NCBI GenBank assembly: GCA_028278625.1
Contig: JANQDY010000280.1
Location: 1-22,415, forward strand
Source: Thermodesulfobacteriota bacterium
Lineage (GTDB): Bacteria > Desulfobacterota > DSM-4660 > Desulfatiglandales > Desulfatiglandaceae
DNA: 22,415 nucleotides
Direction: 5' to 3'
This document shows positions 1 through 5,678 of the stretch, piece by piece. The notes beneath the pieces are model-generated. The model was not told the DNA's origin, made no database searches, and worked only from the letters and a program-made list of their open reading frames with translations. A program made the translations under genes and the position numbers. Every line of letters starts with the position of its first letter. The first letter of the stretch is position 1.

Positions 1-260
1 ACACGACTGAGACCATAGCTCAAAATTCCTGACTCACACCCGCGAGCTTGCTTTTGCCAACGATGTTTTTCAATCAATCCTTATATCGGAATTCCAGTAA
101 GGATCCCGGCAACAAGTCTGTTGCAGCCCTTTCTCGGATGGTGCGATACAGGGGAATATCAACACAAAGGAAAACCGTGAACGGCTTGCGTGGTACCAAA
201 CAGTTGAGTTTGGTTGTGGACAATACGCGGAATCAACATTGAATGAAAGGGGCAACCAAT

Positions 261-488
261 ATGGATGATGAGATGAAAAGTGAACTTCTTCGCCTGAAGC
301 AATCCGTTATCGCTATTCGTGAATGGCTTGTGCCTAATTTGAATGCCTTGGAACAAAGCATTGATCAGTTGTTGCCGAAAGATCAATCGGATCGACTGCA
401 CCAAGGCAACTACGATGATTTATACAAAGAGTGGTCGAAGGTTATCAAAGGCGAAAAAAAACGAAATAGAAGGAAGATGGGGATTTAG
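261..488 (+). CDS. Small orphan protein, 75 aa, unrecognised
   Basis: I do not recognise this protein. It is highly charged and probably helical, with an N-terminal leucine-rich heptad-like stretch (ELLRLKQSVIAIREW) and a basic C-terminus (GEKKRNRRKMGI). The start at 261 is chosen because an AAAGGGG Shine-Dalgarno stretch lies about eight bases upstream. An in-frame ATG at 243 would swallow that site. The gene sits just upstream of the promoter at 517 and is therefore outside the operon that starts there; it may be the last gene of an operon that begins off-window. A small DNA- or protein-binding accessory factor of the element is possible, but nothing in the sequence proves it. Confidence 0.5.
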   Translation: MDDEMKSELLRLKQSVIAIREWLVPNLNALEQSIDQLLPKDQSDRLHQGNYDDLYKEWSKVIKGEKKRNRRKMGI

Positions 489-516
489 TCTCGCTTTCAG
501 GGATCGAAAAAAATCG

Positions 517-544
517 TTGACATCATCCCTCATGGTGCTAAAAT
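517..544 (+). promoter_or_regulatory. Sigma-70 promoter of the element's operon
   Basis: A perfect -35 box TTGACA (517-522) and a -10 box TAAAAT (539-544) are separated by 16 bases. Transcription should start near 550-552, giving a leader of about 240 bases before the first start codon at 795. In the P4 comparison this promoter corresponds to the one that reads through seqA, the immunity RNA and seqC into the early operon. Confidence 0.75.
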
Positions 545-572
545 GTTTTCCGTCACGGCAAAAAACTGTGAC

Positions 573-588
573 CCGGTTTAGCAGCCGG
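573..588 (+). promoter_or_regulatory. seqA-like target site, presented in a hairpin loop
   Basis: GTTTAGCAGC (576-585) is identical to the copy at 741-750, and its TTAGCAG core is the exact complement of CTGCTAA (710-716) inside the structured RNA. Flanking CCGG (573-576 and 585-588) can pair and display TTTAGCAG as an eight-base loop, a good arrangement for a kissing interaction. With the flanks included, complementarity to 705-718 extends to about 13 bases with small bulges. The position between promoter and immunity RNA matches seqA of phage P4. Confidence 0.6.
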
Positions 589-606
589 AAAATCCAAAAG
601 GCGTGC

Positions 607-637
607 AAGCGCCTCTATTTCGTACGGCGCTTTTTTT
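607..637 (+). terminator. Leader terminator (attenuator candidate)
   Basis: AAGCGCC (607-613) pairs with GGCGCTT (626-632) across a 12-base loop and runs into T7 (631-637), the shape of an intrinsic terminator. Its arms are shared with two competing hairpins: GGCG/CGCC (600-603 with 610-613), and CGTACGG/CCGTACG (621-627 with 642-648). Only one of the three can form fully, so this is a plausible switch deciding termination close to the promoter. Confidence 0.5.
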
Positions 638-656
638 GTGCCCGTACGATCCTTCT

Positions 657-732
657 GGCGGGTTGTGCGTGGGAGCCTTTGAGCTCGCCGGTGTGCCTTT
701 TGGGCCGGTCTGCTAACCACACGCAGCCCGCC
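657..732 (+). ncRNA. P4-CI / C4-like antisense immunity RNA
   Basis: GGCGGGTTGTGCGTGG (657-672) pairs with CCACACGCAGCCCGCC (717-732) as a 16-bp stem with one mismatch and two G-T wobbles. Inside are a GAGC/GCTC hairpin (673-686 region) and a second hairpin between CCGG repeats at about 687-708, followed by CTGCTAACC (710-718). This three-helix shape, a GGGAGC...GCTCGCCGG...CCGG...TGCTAACC core, and its place between two complementary target sites fit the C4/CI antisense RNAs of P1, P7 and P4. Those are processed from an operon leader and block expression of that same operon. The family call rests on recalled consensus and hand folding, so it needs a covariance-model check. Confidence 0.65.
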
Positions 733-740
733 TTTTTTTT
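657..740 (+). terminator. Terminator formed by the immunity RNA stem plus T8
   Basis: The closing stem of the structured RNA ends at 732 and is followed at once by eight T residues (733-740). It can therefore end transcription here, giving a short leader RNA of roughly 190 bases when the downstream operon is silent. Confidence 0.6.
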
Positions 741-750
741 GTTTAGCAGC
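741..750 (+). promoter_or_regulatory. seqC-like target site
   Basis: GTTTAGCAGC directly after the T8 tract repeats the site at 576-585 and is complementary to CTGCTAA (710-716). Its position downstream of the RNA and upstream of the first gene (Shine-Dalgarno at 781) matches seqC of P4. Pairing here would mark the nascent transcript for termination or block read-through. Confidence 0.55.
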
Positions 751-794
751 GAAGAAGGGCGGATCTTTCAACCCACACCAAAAGGAGATTCGTC

Positions 795-1034
795 ATGCAA
801 ACAAACAAGATTCCGTCCGATTGGCTTGTCAGGGACCCCAGAGCCCTTCAGACCGCCCAGGTTGCGAAAAACACCCGGCACGTAGACCTTCATACCCTTG
901 CCGACCTTTTGAAGATCTGCAAGGGCTTGACCGAAGCCATGGACCTATTTCCGGCCTTTGCCGCACAGAAAAAAATTTCGGATATCAACGGGAAGCTTGT
1001 TTCCATTGTCGAGGAAGGCGTGGAGGGATACTGA
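795..1034 (+). CDS. First gene of the immunity-controlled operon, 79 aa, unrecognised
   Basis: I do not recognise the family. The ATG has a near-perfect AAAGGAG Shine-Dalgarno (781-787). The first 30 residues are polar; residues about 32-70 look like two amphipathic helices (LADLLKICKGLTEAMDLFPAFA...). The stop overlaps the next start by one base (TGATG at 1032-1036), so the two genes are translationally coupled. As the first gene behind a P4-like immunity leader, it occupies the position of kil or eta in P4 or of the antirepressor region in P1, but its sequence gives no evidence for any of those functions. Confidence 0.75.
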   Translation: MQTNKIPSDWLVRDPRALQTAQVAKNTRHVDLHTLADLLKICKGLTEAMDLFPAFAAQKKISDINGKLVSIVEEGVEGY

Positions 1035-1552
1035 TGGATCAGGAAACAGTGGTGAATCAAAAGGCTGTGAAAATGTGGCCGTACATCGGACATCTGGTGT
1101 CCCGGATCAACGAGGCTTCGGAAAGTTCGAGCGTGGAGGCGTTGTTGGATGTTTTTGTTGATGCCGGAAAGGTTGTATCCAAAGTCAGGCGGGACGTTAC
1201 CGTGGGAACGCTACGGGATCAGCTTCACCGTCTCTTGTGGTTTTACAAGGAAGAAGCAAAGGAAGTGGCGAAAAAGAAAAAGAAGCTTCAAAATCCGGTA
1301 GGCCGGTGGGGAAAGCCCCTGTCCGCATCCACCCTTAGCCAATACAATTCCTCCGTAAAATGTTGGCCCAGGCGGCGCGAGAGAATGAAAAGACAGATTC
1401 GCGGGCAGTTGCGCGAACTCCAGGCTCTCTCAGAGACCGGAGGTAAAATCGTTAACCGCGGGGGCGTGTCTCTTCGGGTAATTAATGGCGGCCGGTTCCC
1501 TGTGCACCTGGCCTATCGCACCGGGGAAGATTCGTGGTCAAGAATTCGCTGA
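1034..1552 (+). CDS. Orphan basic protein, 172 aa
   Basis: This gene is unrecognised. The start at 1034 is set by the TGATG overlap with the preceding gene and a GGAGGGA ribosome site at 1023-1029. An open frame extends further upstream but runs through the preceding gene. The N-terminal 75 residues are helical. A lysine run follows (KEEAKEVAKKKKKLQ, about residues 72-86), then a strongly basic segment (KCWPRRRERMKRQIRGQLREL, about 108-128). The composition suggests nucleic-acid binding; this is inference only. A replication-accessory or transcription factor of the element would fit. Confidence 0.7.
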   Translation: MDQETVVNQKAVKMWPYIGHLVSRINEASESSSVEALLDVFVDAGKVVSKVRRDVTVGTLRDQLHRLLWFYKEEAKEVAKKKKKLQNPVGRWGKPLSASTLSQYNSSVKCWPRRRERMKRQIRGQLRELQALSETGGKIVNRGGVSLRVINGGRFPVHLAYRTGEDSWSRIR

Positions 1553-1619
1553 GCATGAGACACTGAGACGGCACAGGCGCCTTAGAACCTGGAGGGGAAG
1601 TGAAAAGGAGGGGAAATAG

Positions 1620-1865
1620 ATGATCAACCAAAACGTGAGCGAAGAGGTTGACAGATCAGTTATGCACGGTCTGCTTGATAGTGTACTTGACGGGGGCCAT
1701 AGAGATGTCATTGAGGCCATGGTTTTAACGATGCGCGAATACGTCAAAGCTATAGAGGTCAGAAACCGACTCTGGGAACTGGAAAAACGTTCGGAAAACC
1801 TGAGAATTTCAGCTTTTCAAAGGAGGCTGGACCGTGAAAGATCATCAAAAAGCAAAGGTAATTGA
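1620..1865 (+). CDS. Small acidic-to-basic helical protein, 81 aa, unrecognised
   Basis: A strong AAAAGGAGGGG ribosome site lies six to ten bases before the ATG. The protein is predicted to be almost all helical, with an acidic first half (VLDGGHRDVIEAMVLTMREY) and a basic coiled-coil-like second half (VRNRLWELEKRSENLR...). Its 3' end overlaps the next gene by 32 bases. No family is recognised. Small helical proteins of this type are common between the regulatory and integrase ends of satellite elements, where recombination directionality factors and capsid-size modulators lie, but no specific motif supports either. Confidence 0.65.
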   Translation: MINQNVSEEVDRSVMHGLLDSVLDGGHRDVIEAMVLTMREYVKAIEVRNRLWELEKRSENLRISAFQRRLDRERSSKSKGN

Positions 1866-2031
1866 TTTATTCACCCGGGCGCCGGTTGTTTCTCCCGGGC
1901 CCCAATTCAAGAACCAGGACATGGCCACCCGGATCATGCTCAAGTTGAGGCGTCTCGAAGAACTGGACGAATACGCTCTGGATGCGGCGGATCTGTACTT
2001 GACCGGCATGTTGGACGTGCTTGAAAGGTGA
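1834..2031 (+). CDS. Small protein, 65 aa, GTG start, unrecognised
   Basis: The GTG at 1834 is preceded by AAAGGAGG (1819-1826) at good spacing, inside the tail of the preceding gene, so the 32-base overlap appears genuine. Residues 1-25 look disordered and proline-containing (FTRAPVVSPGPQF). Residues 30-64 form one or two amphipathic helices (IMLKLRRLEELDEYALDAADLYLTGML). The stop forms a TGATG with a further small open frame. I do not recognise the family; the short size and operon position would suit an accessory regulator of the element. Confidence 0.6.
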   Translation: MKDHQKAKVIDLFTRAPVVSPGPQFKNQDMATRIMLKLRRLEELDEYALDAADLYLTGMLDVLER

Positions 2032-2192
2032 TGGGGGGAGGACATGCCCAGGATAGCCTGATCAGCGAACACCGGAGCCTGCCCGGTTTCCTGGACATCA
2101 ACCAAACAGGGAGAAAGCGAGGGACTTATGAAACTGTGCCCAGCCTGTCAGAATGTATTCACGCAAGCTGTTACCGAATGCCCGATGGGTGA
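2031..2192 (+). CDS. Possible coupled small ORF, 53 aa
   Basis: The ATG at 2031 overlaps the preceding stop (TGATG) and opens a frame of 53 codons starting MGGGHAQDSLISEHRSLPG. It fills the otherwise empty stretch before 2128 and then overlaps the zinc-ribbon gene by 65 bases. The ribosome site (GAAAGG) is too close to the start to be convincing. The long overlap with a better gene also argues against it. It is listed as a low-confidence candidate. Confidence 0.25.
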   Translation: MGGGHAQDSLISEHRSLPGFLDINQTGRKRGTYETVPSLSECIHASCYRMPDG

Positions 2193-2589
2193 TTGTGGAA
2201 GACATGAATTAATAGATGTTGACGATCAATTGGTTGATATTGTCAAGGGGTTTTGGGACAGCGGTATCGAGGGTATCGAGCCATTTGCCAAGCACTCTTG
2301 TGCGGGGCATGTGTGGAAAGACTTTCTTCACGGGTACCTGACTTTTGCCATTGACGCAGAATACCGGGATATACAGGACCTAGAAAAATTCAGAGAACTT
2401 TTAGTTAAATTGAACGCCAGGCAAACTGTAAATATTGGCGAGATCGAAGCACCGTCCCGGAGATACTCATCCTTCAGGGTTTCAACGCTTCAATGCGGTA
2501 CCGATCGCCGGGAACGGTTGAAGATCCAGAGGCAATTCATTGATTTCTTGTATGATGTCCTTGACGCGGTCAAGGACAGGCTAGGATGA
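2128..2589 (+). CDS. N-terminal zinc-ribbon orphan protein, 153 aa
   Basis: The first 25 residues carry CPAC (Cys4, Cys7) and a second pair (Cys18, Cys23) in the pattern CxxC-x10-CxxxxC, which suggests a small zinc ribbon. The remaining sequence is acidic and helical, with histidines at about 55 (KHSCAGH) that could also bind metal. The family is not recognised. The start has a GAGGGA ribosome site at 2119-2124. It is the last gene before the integrase, with about 140 bases between them. Zinc-ribbon proteins of satellite elements often bind DNA or RNA polymerase (the P4 Delta/Ogr type), but the cysteine spacing and length here do not match Ogr/Delta well enough to name it. Confidence 0.7.
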   Translation: MKLCPACQNVFTQAVTECPMGDCGRHELIDVDDQLVDIVKGFWDSGIEGIEPFAKHSCAGHVWKDFLHGYLTFAIDAEYRDIQDLEKFRELLVKLNARQTVNIGEIEAPSRRYSSFRVSTLQCGTDRRERLKIQRQFIDFLYDVLDAVKDRLG

Positions 2590-2729
2590 AAAATCAATTC
2601 AGGGATTAAAAGAGATGATTTCACCGGCCAGGGCCTGGATCAGGAGTGGGCCTGGCACAGGCAAGCCGTTGATTGAGAGCAAGAATCCACGCTGGGAATG
2701 AACCGTGTGAACAAAGCGAGGTGGTGGCC

Positions 2730-3836
2730 ATGTATCAGCGAGGCAAGAATTGGTATTCTGATTTTTGGTATCAGGGGGAACGATACACAAAATCTTGGGG
2801 AGCAATAACGAAAACCGTCGCTAAAGAGAAAGACCGGAAATACAGAACCGAGGTTAAGGAAGGAAAACACGAACAAAAGGCCCGTCCGATTCTCTTTGAG
2901 ACTTTCAGGGAGAAATACCTTGAGCATGCCCGTGTTAACAAAAAGCCAAAGTCAGCGACCCGGAATGAAGTGTCTATCAAGATGCTTCTGCCTTATTTCA
3001 AGGGCAACTTGATCTCTACTATTCACCCGTTCCAGGTTGAGCAGTACAAGAAAGACAGACTCGATAAAGGCGCCTCACCCGCTACAGTCAACAGAGATGT
3101 GGCATGTTTACGGAACATGATGAATATGGCCGTACAGTGGGGCTATCTTCAAATCAATCCTGTTGGCAAAGTGAAACAGCTCAAAGAGGACAATGAACGG
3201 ATGTGGCCGCTTACCAGGGAGGAAGAAGATCGTCTTCTTTGGGAATGTGATAAGAGGCCCCAAAGACTGAAATACCTCCGTAATCTGGTGGAAGTGGCGA
3301 TACATAGCGGCATGAGGCAGGATGAAATCTTCAATTTGAAGTGGGTAAACGTGCATTTGAATGAAAAATATGTGCTGGTCACGGATACGAAGACTCATGA
3401 AGATAGGAACGTGCCGATGAATGAAACCCTTGAAGGAATCCTTCGCCGGCGGAATGTTACTGAGCTGGGAGACTATGTTTTTACAAATGCAGTCGGTGAA
3501 AGGCTGACTGTTTTGACAAATGCTTTCTGGAAAGCCGTTGAAGAGGCCGGGCTTATTCGATGGGAAGAGAAGAAAACACGAAACAGAAAAAAGGTAAGGG
3601 TGAAAATCAGATTTCGGTTTCATGATCTACGCCACACATTTGGAAGCCGCTTGGGAATGAACGGGGCGGATCTGAAAACGATTATGGAAATCATGGGGCA
3701 TAAAACACCAAGAATGGCCATGAGGTACCAGCACCCAAGCCCGGAGCACAAGTTGTCAGCAGTAAGGTCTTTGGACAGGACGAATGAAGAAGAGGATGGA
3801 AGGGATAGCAAAATATTAAAGCTCAAAACGGCGTAA
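2730..3836 (+). CDS. int: Tyrosine-type site-specific integrase, 368 aa
   Basis: This is a phage-type tyrosine recombinase that inserts and excises the element at tRNA-Cys. The N-terminal arm-binding region (about 1-45, [18 protein letters not shown]) is followed by the SAM-like core-binding domain (about 53-150) and the catalytic domain. Catalytic residues are all visible: Arg196 (SGMRQDEI), Lys221 (DTKTHEDR), His298-x-x-Arg301 (FHDLRHTF), His324 (MGHKTP) and the nucleophile Tyr333 (MRYQH). The length is typical. The ATG at 2730 is chosen because the recognisable domain begins there and a GCGAGGTGG stretch precedes it; in-frame GTG codons at 2721 and 2724 are alternatives. It ends 100 bases before the tRNA-Cys fragment it should act on. 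All key residues are intact, so it is probably functional. Confidence 0.95.
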   Translation: MYQRGKNWYSDFWYQGERYTKSWGAITKTVAKEKDRKYRTEVKEGKHEQKARPILFETFREKYLEHARVNKKPKSATRNEVSIKMLLPYFKGNLISTIHPFQVEQYKKDRLDKGASPATVNRDVACLRNMMNMAVQWGYLQINPVGKVKQLKEDNERMWPLTREEEDRLLWECDKRPQRLKYLRNLVEVAIHSGMRQDEIFNLKWVNVHLNEKYVLVTDTKTHEDRNVPMNETLEGILRRRNVTELGDYVFTNAVGERLTVLTNAFWKAVEEAGLIRWEEKKTRNRKKVRVKIRFRFHDLRHTFGSRLGMNGADLKTIMEIMGHKTPRMAMRYQHPSPEHKLSAVRSLDRTNEEEDGRDSKILKLKTA

Positions 3837-3935
3837 GTTGGTTTTTTTTGGGTTCCAACTCCCGTTAGTTTTCACAACATCTATGAAAATTAAAATAAAA
3901 ACATTTGAAATAATGAATGAAATCATACAAAAATC

Positions 3936-3985
3936 ACGGTCTGCAAAACCGTTATTCACCGGTTCGAATCCGGTTGCCGCCTCCA
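3936..3985 (+). repeat. Attachment site (3' half of tRNA-Cys)
   Basis: The stretch holds an anticodon stem-loop with GTCTGCAAAAC (GCA anticodon, Cys), a full T arm (CCGGTTCGAATCCGG) and an acceptor 3' strand ending GCCGCCTCCA. The D arm and the acceptor 5' strand are absent upstream, where the sequence is A/T-rich instead. This is therefore not a complete tRNA but the duplicated 3' half left at the far junction by integration. The element supplies the other copy, which keeps the tRNA intact at the off-window left end. Confidence 0.88.
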
Positions 3986-3996
3986 TCAAAAAACAA

Positions 3997-4026
3997 AGGG
4001 CTACACTCTGGTGTGTAGCCCTTTTT
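3997..4026 (+). terminator. Intrinsic terminator downstream of the att site
   Basis: AGGGCTACAC (3997-4006) pairs perfectly with GTGTAGCCCT (4013-4022) and runs into a short T tract. It begins 11 bases after the tRNA CCA end and was presumably the original terminator of the chromosomal tRNA-Cys before the element separated them. Confidence 0.8.
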
Positions 4027-4130
4027 GCGTTTTTCCGAAAGATCTGTCCAAAAAACTCCTCTTTAAGTCTGTGGGATTTTATGTGAACGGGATTCATTTT
4101 TTTCTTAATTTATCGTCCGTATTGTGATAA

Positions 4131-4140
4131 TGCATATAAT
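4131..4140 (+). promoter_or_regulatory. Probable promoter -10 for the riboswitch transcript
   Basis: A consensus TATAAT (4135-4140) preceded by TG (4131-4132) lies about 60 bases upstream of the riboswitch, in an A/T-rich stretch. No convincing -35 sits at 16-18 bases; TTGTGA at 4122 is too near. A TG-assisted -10 without a strong -35 is the best reading, with transcription starting near 4147. Confidence 0.45.
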
Positions 4141-4199
4141 CTAGCGTATGGTTGAGACCATGTTTTTCGATATTCTTTAAGAAAACAAGGACAAGTACT

Positions 4200-4283
4200 T
4201 CACCTGAAAAAGCCAAACCCACTGCAAAGTGGGGACGGAAAGCCGCGGGTCCCAGTCTATCAGGGATGGCCGGGTTGCCTGGA
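4200..4283 (+). promoter_or_regulatory. c-di-GMP-I (GEMM) riboswitch
   Basis: The GEMM landmarks occur in order: GCCAAACCC (4212-4220), a six-bp stem CCCACT/AGTGGG closed by a GCAA tetraloop (4218-4233), GACGGAAAGCC (4234-4244, consensus GACGCAAAGCC), a GCGGG helix start, and the closing CCGGGTTGCC (4270-4279). This class binds cyclic di-GMP and couples it to expression of the downstream gene. By gap-free eye alignment the base at the ligand-contact position (Vc2 G20) is G, which favours c-di-GMP over cGAMP, though the flanking bases differ from consensus. It stands about 265 bases upstream of the secreted-protein gene, leaving ample room for an expression platform. Confidence 0.85.
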
Positions 4284-4312
4284 TATGGAAAAGTTGAGAG
4301 GGTTACTTTTCA

Positions 4313-4345
4313 TCCAAACCGCCGGCAGAATGCCGGTGTCTTTCA
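4313..4345 (+). terminator. Possible expression-platform hairpin of the riboswitch
   Basis: CCGGCA and TGCCGG (within 4321-4335) form a tight six-bp stem, followed after a few bases by the T-rich run TGTCTTTCATTTT. It lies 40 bases past the aptamer and is the nearest terminator-like structure. The T tract is broken by Cs, so termination efficiency is doubtful. Confidence 0.35.
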
Positions 4346-4433
4346 TTTTCCGCAATCTTCCCTTACATGATAAGAACCATTTCACCACCCATGCCGAAGG
4401 CCAAATGAGGAGGTGCCTGAAACTACCAACTTG

Positions 4434-4467
4434 AGCCTTCAAGGGAACCGGCTTCCCCTTGAAGGCT
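4434..4467 (+). repeat. Perfect 12-bp inverted repeat in the leader
   Basis: AGCCTTCAAGGG (4434-4445) and CCCTTGAAGGCT (4456-4467) form a perfect 12-bp stem with a ten-base loop. The next T run (4488-4493, TTTTTT) is 20 bases away, too far for a standard terminator. It lies between the riboswitch and the gene start, so it may stabilise the mRNA, be part of the switch or be a processing site. Confidence 0.7.
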
Positions 4468-4547
4468 GAGGATACCAAAAGCCGTCGTTTTTTAGGTTTG
4501 AACTGGAGGTTAGAGTGCAATTGAATAGGCAGGAAGGAGTATTCGTC

Positions 4548-5579
4548 ATGAAAAGAGCAGCGTGTGTGATTATGGTTTTGCTTGTTATTCTCTGTTTTGC
4601 GAATGTGGGCTCGGCCGGTATTCCCGGTGCCACGGACAAGGTAAGGTCGGCGTCTCTTCTGGTGCCCTTTTTTGAAGTGGGTGTTGATGTCACCACCCAT
4701 CCCCATGATACGTTGCTGGTCGTCTTTGGTATGGCTGCTGCGAAGTTTCATTATCATGTATGGGATATCGACGGAAATGCGGTTGCCCTCTATGGCAATA
4801 TCGACCTTGCCTCAGCTGAGGGCTGGAGTGCTTCCCTGCGGGATCTTATTAATTCGGCATCAGGGGCGGTAAAAACAGCGCTTACCGATGCCAGTGGAAA
4901 TTACTATCGGGGTTTCGTTACCATTGATGTGGTCACCGCCGATACCACCCTGAGCCCCACGGAGGCAGGATATCCCCTTGGAACCGCAAATTCTCTGGAA
5001 GGGTACATCTATTATGTCCGCATTCTGGAGGGTTCATCAAACGCGCTCACGATGATTCCCATTGAAGAGGTGGGAACCGGTGTTGATAACTACTTGCACG
5101 GTTTCTACGGTTCATCGGATGGCAGGGAGGAAATCGATGTGGAGGGGAGGGCCTGTGCGGCTGAATTGGCCACGGGCGGGACCTGTTCGGCGCACAACAC
5201 CATAAATAGAGTGCGCTCGAGAGTGTTTCTCAGTCCCGCCCTTAATGCGTCAACCCGTATCATTATATTTTTGTGGGACACGGGAGAAACGGAGGGTATC
5301 TCAACGTTTTGCGATACGAACCCCAATTGTGCTTCCACATACACATATCGTCGCTACGATGAAGCTGGCAATATGGTTCAGGACACTGACATCAGACTTG
5401 ATCACGTGGTGAATGTCATCGATGTTACGGGGACGGAGAACGGTTTTGTCTCCATCTGGGAGATTCCGAGCGGAGTAGGGGATTGGCAGGTATATGCTTT
5501 TTCCATAACCAATGCGAAACCTTCTTCTGGGACATCCGCAAACTGGGATGCCATTTTGGAATCCTATATTTATCCATAA
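4548..5579 (+). CDS. Exported orphan protein under riboswitch control, 343 aa
   Basis: The protein carries a clear Sec signal peptide (positive MKRAA, hydrophobic core about 6-20, likely cleavage after Ala23 in GSA-GIPGA). The mature part is beta-rich, with many T/S/G/V residues. Four cysteines (203, 213, 255, 261) could form two disulfides. The family is not recognised; there is no PEP-CTERM, IPTL or other C-terminal anchor, and the protein ends SYIYP. AGGAAGGAG (4531-4539) is a strong ribosome site for the ATG at 4548; an in-frame ATG at 4515 lacks one and would mask the signal peptide. It is a single-gene transcription unit bounded by the riboswitch and a terminator. c-di-GMP control suggests a role in surface attachment, matrix or motility change, by inference only. 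Confidence 0.85.
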   Translation: MKRAACVIMVLLVILCFANVGSAGIPGATDKVRSASLLVPFFEVGVDVTTHPHDTLLVVFGMAAAKFHYHVWDIDGNAVALYGNIDLASAEGWSASLRDLINSASGAVKTALTDASGNYYRGFVTIDVVTADTTLSPTEAGYPLGTANSLEGYIYYVRILEGSSNALTMIPIEEVGTGVDNYLHGFYGSSDGREEIDVEGRACAAELATGGTCSAHNTINRVRSRVFLSPALNASTRIIIFLWDTGETEGISTFCDTNPNCASTYTYRRYDEAGNMVQDTDIRLDHVVNVIDVTGTENGFVSIWEIPSGVGDWQVYAFSITNAKPSSGTSANWDAILESYIYP

Positions 5580-5598
5580 AGGAATGTTCGGCGAATCA

Positions 5599-5639
5599 GG
5601 GACCGTAGGCGGGAGAAGAAGGTTTACGGTCCCTTTTTT
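5599..5639 (+). terminator. Intrinsic terminator of the secreted-protein gene
   Basis: GGGACCGTA (5599-5607) pairs perfectly with TACGGTCCC (5625-5633) and is followed by T6 (5634-5639), 20 bases after the stop codon. It also separates the gene from the convergent S41/beta-lactamase gene. Confidence 0.88.
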
Positions 5640-5678
5640 GAGAAGGTCTCTCCCTAAAAGTTCTCCGGTGGAATCCGC

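Larger units (their letters stand above)
1..3985. mobile_element. Right part of an integrative element inserted at tRNA-Cys
   Basis: The stretch holds small orphan genes, a P4/C4-like immunity leader and a tyrosine integrase, and it ends in a 3'-half copy of tRNA-Cys. That is the classical layout of a tRNA-targeting satellite phage or genomic island. Because only the 3' half of the tRNA is present and it reads on +, the intact tRNA-Cys and the left end should lie off the left edge. Genes right of about 3990 are then ordinary chromosome. No capsid, terminase, primase or conjugation gene is visible, so phage satellite versus plain integrative island cannot be decided from this window. Confidence 0.8.

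Noticed and set aside
48..242. 64-codon + strand frame starting at TTG or at ATG 63
   Set aside because: It has no ribosome site and no recognisable protein; an equal-sized frame lies on the other strand. I see nothing else supportable in 1-260.
343..885. 180-codon + frame across the leader
   Set aside because: It runs through the promoter, terminators and the structured RNA, so it is a chance frame.
3936..3985. A complete tRNA-Cys gene
   Set aside because: The D arm and 5' acceptor strand are missing; only the anticodon arm to CCA end is present.
3816..4097. 93-codon - strand frame containing EAATGFEPVNNGFA
   Set aside because: This peptide is the familiar artefact of translating the antisense strand of a tRNA 3' half.
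4200..4283. cGAMP-selective (GEMM-Ib) reading of the riboswitch
   Set aside because: By gap-free alignment the discriminating base is G, not A. It is kept only as a minor alternative because neighbouring bases differ from consensus.
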